DNA of 64,000 bases. Source: Amylostereum areolatum. Its lineage: Eukaryota; Basidiomycota; Agaricomycetes; Russulales; Stereaceae. The notes beneath the pieces are model-generated. The model did not search any database and had not been told where the DNA came from. It saw only the letters and a program-made list of their open reading frames with translations. Location of the stretch: NCBI GenBank assembly GCA_012932865.1, contig SAXG01000060.1:1-64000 (forward strand), written 5' to 3'. A program made the position numbers and the translations under genes. The stretch's first letter is position 1; each line of letters starts with the position of its first letter. Below, one piece after another: positions 46,836-57,694 of this stretch.

Positions 46836-48204
46836 ATGGTTCTCCAAACTCGAGCGAAGAAATATGGGAGCAAGGTATGTACACTCTGGACAACTCAAGC
46901 CTAGCGCGTTACTGAGAATCTTTCAGCAAGCGCCACTCGCCACCCGATCGACCAGCACTACTCGCAGCCGCAAGCACGCCAAGTCGGTAAGCGTATGCGT
47001 TTCCCCCTCGTGAACTCCAAGAGTCCGATGCAGTCGTAGACCGTTCGCAAAGAACCGTCCGTCGCAAAGACGCGCAGTGTAGCGAAGGCAAAGGTCACAA
47101 AGGTCCGCGCGTCCATTTGTCGCAGTAGACTGGAAGCTGACCGATGGTATCATGCCCCCATTCAGGCCCCCGTTCGTGTTGAAAAGACGGTCGTCCTGTC
47201 GTCGAACCAGCAGGTGGACGCCTTCCTTGATCGCGTCGAGAAGAGTACCACCGCCGCCCTAGTCGTCGAAACCCTCATCATCGATCATTTGTCCGACGCC
47301 GCAACGTCGATCTTTCGCATCCTCGAGCGCACTCACTTTGTCGAAGAATTGGTTCTCAATATTTCCAACCAGTCGCCCACAACCCTCTTATTACCTCAGC
47401 CTTTCGCTCATTTGGCCGCCTTCGAGACGAATTTGCCTCACGCCGCCATTCGGCCATTCTTGGAGAAGCACCCCCACCTGATGTCGTTGAAGATCGGACA
47501 CTGCGACGAAAAGACGGACTGCTGCCTGAAGAATGTATCCCTCCCCTACCTCACCGATCTCTCTTGCCCTCCCAAGTGCGCTGCCGCCCTTGCTCCCTTT
47601 GCCCCCCTCACCCGCCTGTTCGCCACCGCCCGTGACCAATCGGATGCCGTGTTCGACATATCCATGCTGTTCAACCTCAGCACAAACGCAACACTTTCCA
47701 AGCTGACCGTTCTACACGTCACCTTCGACCCCTGTGATGTGCTCACCATGTCGAAGATTGCCGCAGGGGCACCCGGTCTTACCGACCTCAAGCTCGAGGA
47801 AAACCCGTACATTGCCAAGGTACGTACTCGTGCGCCAGGCCTGTTCTTCTCTAGATGCTTATGCACGGCACCAGGGCATGATGTGCCTCATCCCAGCCTG
47901 GCGAGTTGAAGACTGGGTCCTTGCGATGCGATCGCTCAGCAAGCTTCAGTGTCTGTGGTTGAAGACTCTTATCCCGCTGTCATCGCCAGCGTACCCAGAC
48001 GACGATCTCGCCAACGACTGGATGTTTCGTGTCGGCCGCAGTCGGCGGGCCTTCACGCGACTCGTCATCTGGTCCGACGCGCGCCAAGGACAAGGGTCCC
48101 TGCGATGCTGGTCGCGCGCCTACGGGTCGAGCTGGAAGAAAACATACGAAGACATCGTTGGGCCGACGGAGACGAGGATGATTGATGAAGGAGATTTTTA
48201 CTGA
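46836..48204 (+). CDS. Leucine-rich-repeat-like hypothetical protein
   Basis: The start at 46836 opens a basic N-terminus (MVLQTRAKKYGSK, then RKHAKS and SVAKTRSVAKAKV) spread over three tiny exons. A long exon (47163-47819) contains VVLSSNQQVDAFLDRVEKS and VVETLIIDHLSDAATSIFRI, then spaced L/I patterns (HLMSLKIGHCDE, LTDLSCPPKC, KLTVLHVTFDPCDV, LTDLKLEENPYIAK) that resemble the irregular leucine-rich repeats of basidiomycete F-box-type proteins. I see no clear F-box. A final exon after a 56-base intron has LQCLWLKTLIPL and ends DEGDFY at 48204. All four introns join in frame. Length is about 360 residues. A protein-recognition role is inferred from the repeats only. Confidence 0.65.
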
Positions 48205-48299
48205 AACAACAGGCAGGTTGTGATTGTGTGGCGCGGCAACGTTTGGCTGGTTCTCTTGATTAGACAGAACAATATCATTCTATTTTCCTGTGCCCTAAC

Positions 48300-48850
48300 G
48301 AGCCCGAGCCCGAACAAACGAGAAGAAGTACAGACACGATACGATGGCAAATGCGGGGCGTTGTAACGTGCACACGTACCCCACCAAAGTCGCGGAAATG
48401 TGAACAGCCAATAACGCCTGCGCTCCAACAACCTGACGACACCACCAAGCCCGATGTCCTCTTGAACGCGTCCAGAATGTGCCACCGAGATGAACGCGGC
48501 GGGCTACGCTCGGGTTGGGGCTCGATAACGCCCTTCGCGATGAGATCATCGTACGCCTCCTTCAACACCTCAAGCAGGTCCTCGAGCGTCTCCGGAACAG
48601 GGAGCCCCGCAGCGCGCGTCGCCTTGTTCTTCGCGTCCGTCCTCCATTCCGCCAGCCTCGCCGAGTAGGACGAGCATCTTGCACTTGGGGTCTCGCTTAT
48701 GGCGAAGGAGGTAAGTCGATGGAAGTCGAGCCAGGGTACTGGCATCACCAACGGCGGTGGGACAGATGCCGAGGACGCACTTGCTCAGCGCCAGGTGGAG
48801 GAGCTCGCGAGCGCGGCGCTCGGGAAGAGACGGGTAGGGACCAGTCTGTC
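48300..48850 (-). pseudogene. ATP-citrate lyase fragment (relic)
   Basis: On - the pieces, in the family's order, are: RELLHLALSKCVLGI with a GD pair (compare the ELNNILS...YEGIAIGGD region), STYLLRHKRDPKCKMLVLLG with EAGG directly after, TDAKNKATRAAGLPVPETLE, DLLEVLKEAYDDLIAKGVIE with PQPE, and EDIGLGGVVRLLERRR. These match the ATP-citrate lyase subunit carrying the CoA-ligase fold (LLGEVGG and ADAKNKAMRAAG are diagnostic). The roughly 50-60 residues normally between LGEVGG and the DAKNKA block are absent, the frame changes at that junction and again before the EDIGLGG block, and no intact catalytic part is present. It is a decayed fragment, not a working gene. Confidence 0.8.
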
Positions 48851-49139
48851 TGTGGAAATTGAACGCGAGCGTCGGAGAATATGACAACGAAACACACACC
48901 TGAGTCAGCTGAAGCGAATGTTTACCCCCCTCCCCCCCCACGCCAATGTCCCCGAGTTGGAGCACAGGGAGAGAGCGCCTACTCATACCATGTTAGAAAA
49001 AAAGCTGGACGACAAATGCGCCTGGGACACAACACCATGATCTGCGCACGTCCTGTAAAACGGTCAGAGGGTGGGAGCGCGACGAGAGAAAAGAACGTAC
49101 GAGATGCATAGGAGCATGGGGTGGTGGAGGGCGTCAAGG

Positions 49140-49722
49140 TCACAATGTGGTCGCCAAACTAGTGGAGGCCGCCGTGTGCGACGTTTTGGGTGCAGGATTG
49201 GACAATGGTTCGTTAGCTTGTCGCCTTCTACCCGACACTGCGTCAGTTAAAGCCGACACCAAACCGATAATAACCTCACGGCTTGGGCGCGGCGACGGAG
49301 GTAGCGCGTGTTCGTGAATTCGTCGAAGTGCGGTTTTGTTCTGGCGGCCAAGCAGGCGAGAGGAAACCCGATGACATGCGTAGATAGAGGCACGGTCAAC
49401 AACGCACGTCGCCAGAGCCAAGATAGATAAAGTGTAGTATTACTGACTTGTCGGTGAGAGGGCTAATCCATTCCAGGAAGGCGCCGATGATCGCTTTGAC
49501 GTTAATGGACAACACTTACTTCCTCAGCGACCTGAAGGTGCGAGCACTGTAATAGATAACCGTCATGCTGTTCACCAACTTTCCTAGTTCGGTTCCGGGG
49601 ATGGCTTGCTGAATTCCTACCTGTACAACTGGAGGACGAAGGCGCTTGCAGGAGTAGAGGCGAATGAGGATAGACCGGTGGGCAGAGGCGCAGGTGTTGT
49701 TATGTTGTGAGATAGAACCCAT
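49140..49722 (-). CDS. Possible small hypothetical gene
   Basis: On - a start at 49722 opens a 34-codon frame to a possible GTAGGA donor; later pieces include VKAIIGAFLEWISPLTDK (about 49455-49505) and, after a 100-base intron, NKTALRRIHEHALPPSPRPS to a stop near 49140. The middle join is not resolved in frame. The start codon lies inside the first copy of the 124-base duplication described below. Real status is doubtful; no family recognised. Confidence 0.22.
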
Positions 49723-49954
49723 TTTCGTGGCTGGACAGTAGATTTGCCTAGCCTATATCTAGGATGCCAATGGATATTGTACACGTGAGATATCGTCCTC
49801 CCGTCTCAGAGATTAGTCGCTGTCTATGTTGTGAATCAGAACCTATTTTCGTGGCTGGACAGTAAATTTGCCTAGCATATATATCTAGGATGCCAATGGA
49901 TATTGTACACGTGAGATATCGTCCTCCCGTCTCAGAGATTAGTCGCTGTCTATG
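49707..49954. repeat. Tandem duplication, about 124 bases x 2
   Basis: The copies at 49707-49830 and 49831-49954 are near-identical, differing by a few substitutions and a two-base AT insertion in the second copy. The second copy contains the stop codon of the UFD1 pseudogene (49939-49941) and the first copy repeats that same segment, so the 3' end of the gene and its flank were duplicated head to tail. Confidence 0.92.
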
Positions 49955-51663
49955 TCGATAATTTCATTTTCGTCCACTCCCCAATCCTCTTCAGGTGACG
50001 GACTTCGTGGACGGGTCTGCCGTTCTGCTCTCTGCGGGATATGTGGTACACTGGCACCGCCAGCCCCGATGATGCCAGAACCGAGCTGACGCTGGGGCGG
50101 CGGCCGTGAGCCTAAGGTCCGACCTGCGCCCCCCTGCTTCTCCTTGCTTTCCTCCCTCTCCTTCTCCTCCTTTTCCCTTTCCTTTGTTTGATGACGACGC
50201 TGATTGCGAACCTGTTGGACGACCAGTGAGCGAGTTCCCCGTACCACTAAAAGCGGTTGGTTCCTAGATATCGATTAGTGACCTGTAAATGAAGAATAGA
50301 TACGCGTACAGATCGTGCGCTGTCGTTCTTAACGGGTGGTACGTAAGGCGCGATGTTGAACCCAAAGAATAACTTTCCGAACGGTAAACGCAAGAGGGCA
50401 AGGACGTTTTCCTCCGCGTCCATGTTTTCGTTTGAGATTACCCTGTGTTAACTAGCGAAATTAACGTGAGCAGGCGCATCCAGCAAAGGTGGATGAACAT
50501 ACTCTGTCCGAATGATCTTGCTGCCTTGGGGGAACTGATTCTACACCGTGGTGGCTGAGCGCTGATTCCCCGGCCCTTTGTCTTGCGGTCGCCCAATGTC
50601 TCCCCCTTGCCTTTGAAGCTCTTCCAGCTGTCGCCGTCTTTGCTAACAGTGGTCGCTGCTTTACTCGTTCCGGCAAATGTGCCGCCCATAGAACTGACAG
50701 GTCGTGAAGAACCAGGTGTGGACGAGTTCAAGTCAATATCAAGTTTGGACGCCATGGTCGAAGGTGGAGCTGCCTTTTGGGCGCTCCAGCTCGACATAGC
50801 CTACTGGTGCAGCGAAATCGACCTCAAGATCTGTCTCCAAGACAGATATGCCTTCTCCTCCTGGAACGGCTTCCGTGACAAGAAGCCCTAGGACGATTGA
50901 GTTGTACGAAATCTCAATGATATCGCCTTGGAGGTCAAAGCAGTGAAGTTTCTGAGCGCTTGCTCCAGCCTAGATTATCAATGAGATGTAGGATTGAGTT
51001 ACTGCTTGGAAGTACGTACACTGCTTTAGGATCGGAGATTTTAAGGAAGTGGACATGCTGGGCTTGAAGCTTGACGAACGTGCCTTTAGGGAGTTCTGTG
51101 CCGGTAATTCGGATCGGATCGCCCTCATTCAATCGCAGGGTTTTCGTCATCCAGAAAGGAAGATGAACACAGCCCTCCTACGCGATGAACTCGAGAACAC
51201 CGACATGGGTAGATGCAGCGGGATTGTGTGGATTACGAAGCTTGAACATCCAAGGTGACTCGATGTCAAGAGACGTGAGACGAGCGAGCGCAGATGCGGG
51301 CATAATGACTGACGCAGTAATTGCGATCAGAATCATTCACAAAAATAGGTGAATGACGCACTTTTGCCACCATAACTAACGTTCTCTCGCTCGCCTCCGG
51401 GAAGCATTGCTACGCTGTATGCCTTGAGATACTCATCATACGCTCCCGGATCGCGTCTTCCAGGACGTCCAAAGCCGCCGCCCAAACCTCTGTATATTTT
51501 GATCAGTCGCAGGACGGGAGAGCCACCGATGAAACACGCCGTACTGAGCTAGTTGGGCGAATAATCCGCCTGCACCGCCTGGTAAATGTGCATCTTGGTC
51601 TCCAAACTGGATCGTATGTCAGCGGAGAGAACTGGACCCTACTAAAGGACGAACGAATGCCAT
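49939..51663 (-). pseudogene. UFD1: UFD1 (ubiquitin fusion degradation protein 1), disrupted
   Basis: Ufd1 works with Npl4 and Cdc48/p97 to pull ubiquitinated proteins out of complexes and membranes. Pieces in order are: AYDEYLKAYSVAMLPGGERE with NVSYGGK, IMPASALARLTSLDIESPWM, THVGVLEFIA, GCVHLPFWMTKTLRLNEGDP, ELPKGTFVKLQAQHVHFLKI with SDPKA, GDIIEISYNSIVLGLLVTEA with VPGGEGISVLETDLEV, MASKLDIDLNSSTPGSSRPV, KLFFGFNIAPYVPP and an acidic end. The family has Glu-Glu after EFIA; here the first Glu codon is TAG (51178-51180). The frame also shifts before GDIIEI, at an A run near 50790 and near 50530. Introns are still recognisable, so decay is fairly recent. The ATG at 51663 is a guess. It directly abuts the PRP6 relic. 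Confidence 0.85.
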
Positions 51664-53045
51664 GGATGTTGTGCGTAAGGTGTTGTACAGCGCATCGCGC
51701 GTTCCGTGCGCCTTCCCGAGTTCCGCCGCCTGTCGTCAGAGCTCTCGTCTGTCGGGAAATACACGTAGGGCATAGGCAATGATGGCGCGCCTGGTGCTGA
51801 CGCGACCACGGGCCTTGATTGCCTCTGCGTCGCTGAGCCATGATGCAGCTGCCGTCTTCACTACGGACTCACAGGTCCTCGGCGACCCATCCGCCTGGCA
51901 CTTTGCTGCCTCATTGTTTCTCGTGTCGATAGAGCTTGATGTCGCCTGGGCTCCTTCACGCCGGCGTCAACCCTCTTGTCTACGGCCTCTTCACGACCCA
52001 TGTCTTGGTCCTGATTGGCTCAGGTTCGCTGCTCGAGCAAACAGCGGCGATCCAGATGTCGTGGGATGTCGGGAAGACCTTGTGGGCCTCGCAGAGCTTG
52101 AGCATGTTCTGGCGTTTTGAGATGGAGTAGAGCGATCCACAACTTGACGAATAACAAGATGACTTCTATGGCGCGAGAGAGGAGGCCAGGCGTCGGCATA
52201 AGAAGGTTCCAAATTGACGGTCTCTCTTCACAACCGGACAGAGGTTGAGATACTTTCTAGAGCTAGATAGACAGTAGTTAGAGGCTGATTATGTGGGCGA
52301 AAAAGGGGGGCATACCTTTACGAAGAACGTGCTTTTTGCCTTTTGCCTTGTCGTTGTGCTCTAGGTCTGCTGCAGCCGACTATATCTTCACGCTTTGGCC
52401 AACATGTTTAACAACATTGGCGAGAACGACTGGCATTATCGTTGTCCTGAAATCAGGTTGGCACACTACAGGAGGGAAACACGAAATACACTAACATCAA
52501 ACCGCCCATGTCCTCGTTCTTCGGACACTGTTCACGCCCCGTTTTGATCAGATTTCGTGCGCCAACCATGTACCTTACGTGCCCTTCCCGTCAGTGTCCG
52601 CCTAGACCATGCACTAAGGTCGAAACCTACATTGTGCTGTATCGGACTCAAGACAGTTCGGGTTGTTTGTGTTCCATCCCTGTAGGATAGAACACCTCTG
52701 GAATGTTCTCCCACTCGAGGTCGGTCAGCATGCTTAGGCCGCGCTTGAGGTCGGCAAAGTAGGGTTGAATTTTGGATAGTCCAGCGCAGTGCTCCGCGAG
52801 ATCAGGTTCTTCTCGCGCTTCTCTGTGGAAAGAAAGGCGGTCACGTCAACCTGAGAAAGTGGGAAGAGATAATTGTCACACACCTTGCGCGCACGACGGC
52901 GAGCATCCATGCTCTGTTCGGCCATGCCGTAGATCTTGCCTGCTTCCTCGTTATCGGCCTCATAGGTTATCCCTGGGAATAAAACATACTCGTTGTCAGG
53001 ATCCTGGTCCTGCTCTGAGGTTATCCTCCGTCTCTTCGCCTCGAT
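51664..53045 (-). pseudogene. PRP6: PRP6 N-terminal/middle fragment (relic)
   Basis: Prp6 bridges U5 and U4/U6 snRNPs in the spliceosome. On - the pieces follow its order: DPDNEYVLFPGITYEADNEE, then MDARRRAR (52880-53040), ADLKRGLSMLTDLEWENIPE (about 52690-52750), ARNLIKTGREQCPKNED (about 52520-52570), VLANVVKHVGQSVKI followed by a TAG (52380-52382) and AAADLEHNDKAK, FPTSHDIWIAA (about 52050), and WLSDAEAIKARGRVSTRRAI to FPDR (about 51760-51850). After a TGA (51736-51738) comes QAAELGKAHGTRDAL. Every diagnostic block is present but shortened, with stops and shifts. It stops abruptly at the edge of UFD1; the C-terminal blocks are found at 36.7-37.0 kb on the other strand. Confidence 0.85.
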
Positions 53046-56000
53046 GAGCCTGGATCGAGCTGCTCTATATCAGCCCTCGTGTGAGGCACAAACAAGCGTG
53101 CACGCACGCTATTGTTTGTTTTGAGTGGCCCTCTCGCACTGGACCGACACCCAATTGAGTCGGAATCCCAGATGGACTGCAAAGAGCGGGACAGACGTCA
53201 ATCTAATTCTATGACTCAGTGAGCGTACCCCATGCCACATACGTTGCCGGTGCCGCAGGCTTTGAGTTTCCACGTCGTGGATTGCATCGATCGGTCATCC
53301 TCATGATGAGTCATTTCAATATTGAACTCTTTGCGAACGACCCCGCTCTCGATTCCCCATGCAAAAAGGCACATTGATAGGCAAAAGTAGGAATAAGTCA
53401 AGTCGACACCTCTTGAAGGCACCGAGAACAGGGCGACAGTCTAACCACCATGGCCTGCTGTCTTGTGTCGTGCATTTACGCATTCTACCAGGGTCGTGTA
53501 AGCATATTGGACATAGACAATTCTCGCATAAACCGTACACATTCAACGGCTAAGCGAATCGTACTCCGGGGACCGAAGAGCTGTGCAGCCAGTTCACTTG
53601 TCCCCTGTCGTATATTCTTCTTCGGGTCTGCTGTGTCAGATGCGTGGACGACTGGTTAAAGAGAAAGCTTATTCATACCACTGTCCGCCGCCTATCATAG
53701 TCAAGCGTCCACCAAACCGCTATTCGAGAAAGGCATGGGTGTTAACGAACAATGTTCGCGATTGCAGTAGACGAACCTTACACGTAACGGTTTCCTACTC
53801 TACGAGCCAGCCCAACGAGATGAAAAGTGTGAGGACTTTCAAGGATCTTCCTTTCCTAGTCCATGGCTACAGTGCGCAAGAGGTCGATGAGTACGGCGCG
53901 GGTTGCGTGAACGGACGGTACACACCCTTCTGGACATGAACCCGTGTTGCTTGGGCCCCGACGTAGTCAATGGCCGTTACCAGGTCCTCGCGCACACCGA
54001 GAGTGTGGTATCCTGCGAAAAGTCATGAAGTCTCGACGAAGGTGGGTATGGCAGAAGCGTACCATGTTCGCGAAATCGTATGGGCAGGTTCGTCAGATGT
54101 TGCCACTCTTGTCCACGGGGTGGAGGTCCATTTTCGATTACATTGGCGCTGTGTCATTGTAAGCAGGGTATGGCCTTGCCCAATTGGATTAAACACGGAA
54201 TGTGGGAAGAAATTGGAAAATAGCGTACTGGACAGGTCAGCGAAGTCTTCGACATATCCCAGGTGAAAGAGATGACTATGCAACGCCAGTCCCCGTCCAT
54301 AGATTGGTGCATCTCAACGGAAAATAAGCTCTCTTTTCTCAGATCTGCGAACTGCCCTTGGGCACGGGGACGAGGAAAACCTTGAACATCCTTCTGGGCA
54401 CATGAGACAAGCTAAGAAGGGATCGCAAATGAGCTCCCGCGTATACAAGTTAGTCTTGCACCTTACATGAGCAGGAACATTCGAAGACGTATGCCCAGTC
54501 GATGGATACCGAACCAATTCTCGTCTTCGCCCTTCTCCGCCGTGCGATGTCGACCTACAATGACTTTAGTATGTGCATACAGTCACCCGATCGCCACATA
54601 CAACTGCATCCTCGGATCTTCGGCTTAAGTATTATTGAGTCTTTCCGGACATCCACTTGGACGTCGGTAGATTGATGGCGAAGAGCTTCGTTCGCCTTTC
54701 TGAATGATATGAGCGCAAGAACTAGAAAATGGGCAAGGTGCGCGGATGGTCGACTCACATCGTGGATATTCTTGCGACGGATTTGCTTGGCCATCTAGAT
54801 AAAATCTAAGTCAAGAGGGGGAGCTCGCGAATGTAAGTACGTACAGCCCGTCCGATCAAACGAGTTGTTGCTATGTGTGACGACGCCACGTATGCTTCTC
54901 CCCGCCCCGAGATACCTTAACGAGGTTTAGCATCAACGAAGAGAACTTGCACGGGGAGGACATACGAATACTATGAACGGCATAAACGGCATTTCATTCT
55001 TTCTGTGATTTCTTGTGCTTCGTTGGGTGTGAGGGAAGCCCCGTAACCAGTCTTGCTAAGGAAAAGATTGAGATAGGGGAACAGAAGAGCAACGAATTGA
55101 AGGTCAAGTACGAGTGGGAGCCGACAGCCAACACAGAGTCGAGTATATATATCGAGTGGTCGAGGACACGGTGGTTGGAATTTGGAAGAGCGCGCCTGCG
55201 GTCGCCGCGCGCAATCAAAACAACATCCGCCATTCGCTCCGTCACTATGTACCGCTCTCATGTGGGCCCTCACATGCCTCACACTCTGCATGGACATCGC
55301 ACCTCTTAATCGAATGACAGTGTCCGGATACTCGATGCAACGATGCAAGGCAACCTTCACCCCTCGACTATGAACGGGTGGTTTCCGGAAGAGTCAACCA
55401 GCTGGCCGCGATTCCTTGCCCAACAACACCAACGCCAACATTAATATTCCAAATCTTAGTCCGGACTTCGGAGAACACAAGCTCGCGTCCTTGAGTGAGT
55501 GTCCTTTTATTTGTCACAACGACAACGATAGACTACAAAGTCGAAGCCGTGGTCTCTTCGAACGGAAGGCTTGGACGAAGTGGAAGTGGACAGACACGGC
55601 TCAATCTACATATTTTCCCCGCTTTCGCCCATCTCTCCCAAAAGCACCTCCTCTCTGACCGTTTGCCTTTGCAGATATCTCCCGCATGGAAATGATCGAA
55701 CCTCCCATCGTCGCCAGTCATGCTCCTGATCGAAAAAGTCTTTTGCCTATCTCCTTGCCAGTCTTTGGACATACCCTCAGCCCTCAGTATGAGGCATCGC
55801 CACCAGGACATATCCCTAAAGTGGATATCAGGGACTGTCAGAAGGCAGAGCGGTCGTATGGGCGGCGTTCGATATGTCCTCGTTGGCACACGTGAGCACC
55901 GTTTATCCCCCCTGTATGGGTTAATGCTCAGTACGAGTCACAGAGCTCTGTACATTTCATCCATATATAATTCTGCTCCGTCCCCGTCTCTCATCGACCT

Positions 56001-57694
56001 ACCCATGCGTATCTCGCCGCGAGAACCACCAGATCGAAGACGAAGGTGCCTAACAATCGCAATCGCCTCATCGAACCCGCGCGTTCACACACAAGCAATG
56101 TAATCCCGTCCCACTACCCGATGCCTCGACACCGGCCGACCAGACTTCTGCATACGCCCCGCGCATCCTCATTCCCGTCACAGAAACTTTATTGGAACGT
56201 TCATCAATATTCCCCGGATCCATCCACATATCTCTCCTGACCACTTTTTCCTATCCATCGCCCTTCAAGCATCACACCGACTCCCGGTCTTATCTGCGCT
56301 CACCCGGCCTTTTCGATAATCCCTGATCATCCTCTGGAGAATGCCGGCGATGCACAATCCTCTCCATTGGCCGGTTTGCCATGGACAACAGCCCCTCCAA
56401 CCCTTAGTGCACCGGTCCCACTCTTGTCGTCGAAGGACTTCAAGCAGTTCCACGTTTTTGCCGCATGGAACACCTCGTGCATCTCCGCCCTTCGCCTCTC
56501 ATGTAGCCCTCTCCTCCACTCGTGCGGTACTCCTCGCGAGTTGTCGTCGTTTAGCCAATACATCCATCCTCCTTTTCCTGCATTCGTCCCCAGCGTCCGC
56601 AATATGACTGTGTGTTCAGCAATCACATGGAGGGGAACGTCGTATCTGCGTTGTGCGTGCCGCGTGGAGATATACCTGTACTCAAACGGCTGTCAGCTAC
56701 GGAGGCTCGTGATGAAGTGCCACCAACGACTGTGTGGGATCAACGACACGAGCGCTGTGGTTCAGCGCGGACATCGCAGTCGTCCACCAGAGTAACGTCG
56801 TACCAACGTCACCCTCAGAGGTGGGTTTTCCAAGAAGACAGGGTTAAAGGAAGGAAGACATGCGTCGGAGACGACAGATAGATGTCCGACTGTTTGGCTG
56901 GCTCGGTGAGCTAGAGCGTAAGCATGGGGTACGGTGAGGTCCTTGCGGTAAGCGTTTCCCTCCATATTCTGTGTGCGGACGCTTGGGGCTGATTGAATGA
57001 TCGCAATCCCAAAGCCTGTGGTGGAAATGATCGTCGTGTGGGCTGCGTCGTTTGCGTATTAGCTCCATCTATGTCATAACATGTAAGTAAACACAATTGA
57101 CGGAACGTGTATGCAGTCAGAACACGAGGAGAGATCAATGGCAGGAACATCGAATATCATGAGCTTCGTCAAGACGGAGTGCTGAACGAGTCTGTCTACA
57201 ATGTTGCGGTCTCGCCTTCGCTCCGAATGTTACCAGTATGCCCACGGCCCGTTCGTTCAGATACCGCAGATATCGACAGGCGTCGACCGTAGACGGTCGA
57301 GGTTGGAATGCCAGAACATTCTGAAAAAAGGGGGGAAAGGCATGGACGCATAGAAGTGTATGTGATATGGAGGGGGAGGCGAATATTCCAAGATTATCTT
57401 ACACTGTGCGATGATCGCTCAATATGCATGCCAAGTTATGAGCCGATGCGACGACTATTGGCAGACATTCGGTGCAATGGACTCATGTCTGGCATTCGAC
57501 TAGCGTCGGCAGTAACTCGAAGCCACATCTTTTTGTGTGGTTTGTTATACATGCAGAACATGACAGAATATACGCTGATTTAGAGCTCTTCTCCGGACCC
57601 TCTCATGAATGCCTTTCATCTCCTAGCCGAGCCTTTGGCCAGCTACTATACTCAACGCTACGAGAGCAAAGCTCAAGGCTAGTCCAATACAGAA
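53046..57694. other. Gene-poor stretch with unassigned exon-like pieces
   Basis: No family is recognised in this 4.6 kb. Exon-like pieces include: - 53225-53400 (ESGVVRKEFNIEMTHHEDD); + 55550-55870 with clean splice-like ends (DYKVEAVVSSNGRLGRSGSG); + 56370-56500 (LSSKDFKQFHVFAAWNTSC); and + 57110-57240 (RGEINGRNIEYHELRQDG). They may be remnants of decayed genes like the housekeeping relics next door, but I cannot name them. Confidence 0.3.
54314..54794 (-). CDS. Possible small hypothetical gene
   Basis: The ATG at 54794 gives MAKQIRRKNIHD to a GTGAGT donor. An intron of about 63 bases ends near 54695 and ANEALRHQSTDVQVDVRKDS follows. A second intron ends near 54548 and the next exon reads RHRTAEKGEDENWFGIHRLG. 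The following join is uncertain: one frame stays open to about 54230. Splice sites are good but no domain is seen and the full extent is unknown. Confidence 0.3.

Noticed and set aside
49707..49954. Duplication considered as paired LTRs or terminal repeats of a transposon
   Set aside because: The copies are directly adjacent with no internal sequence and no TG...CA ends; a plain tandem duplication fits.
57107..57300. Possible fucose-lectin-like segment on +
   Set aside because: Only a vague resemblance over about 35 residues, with no repeated blades nearby.
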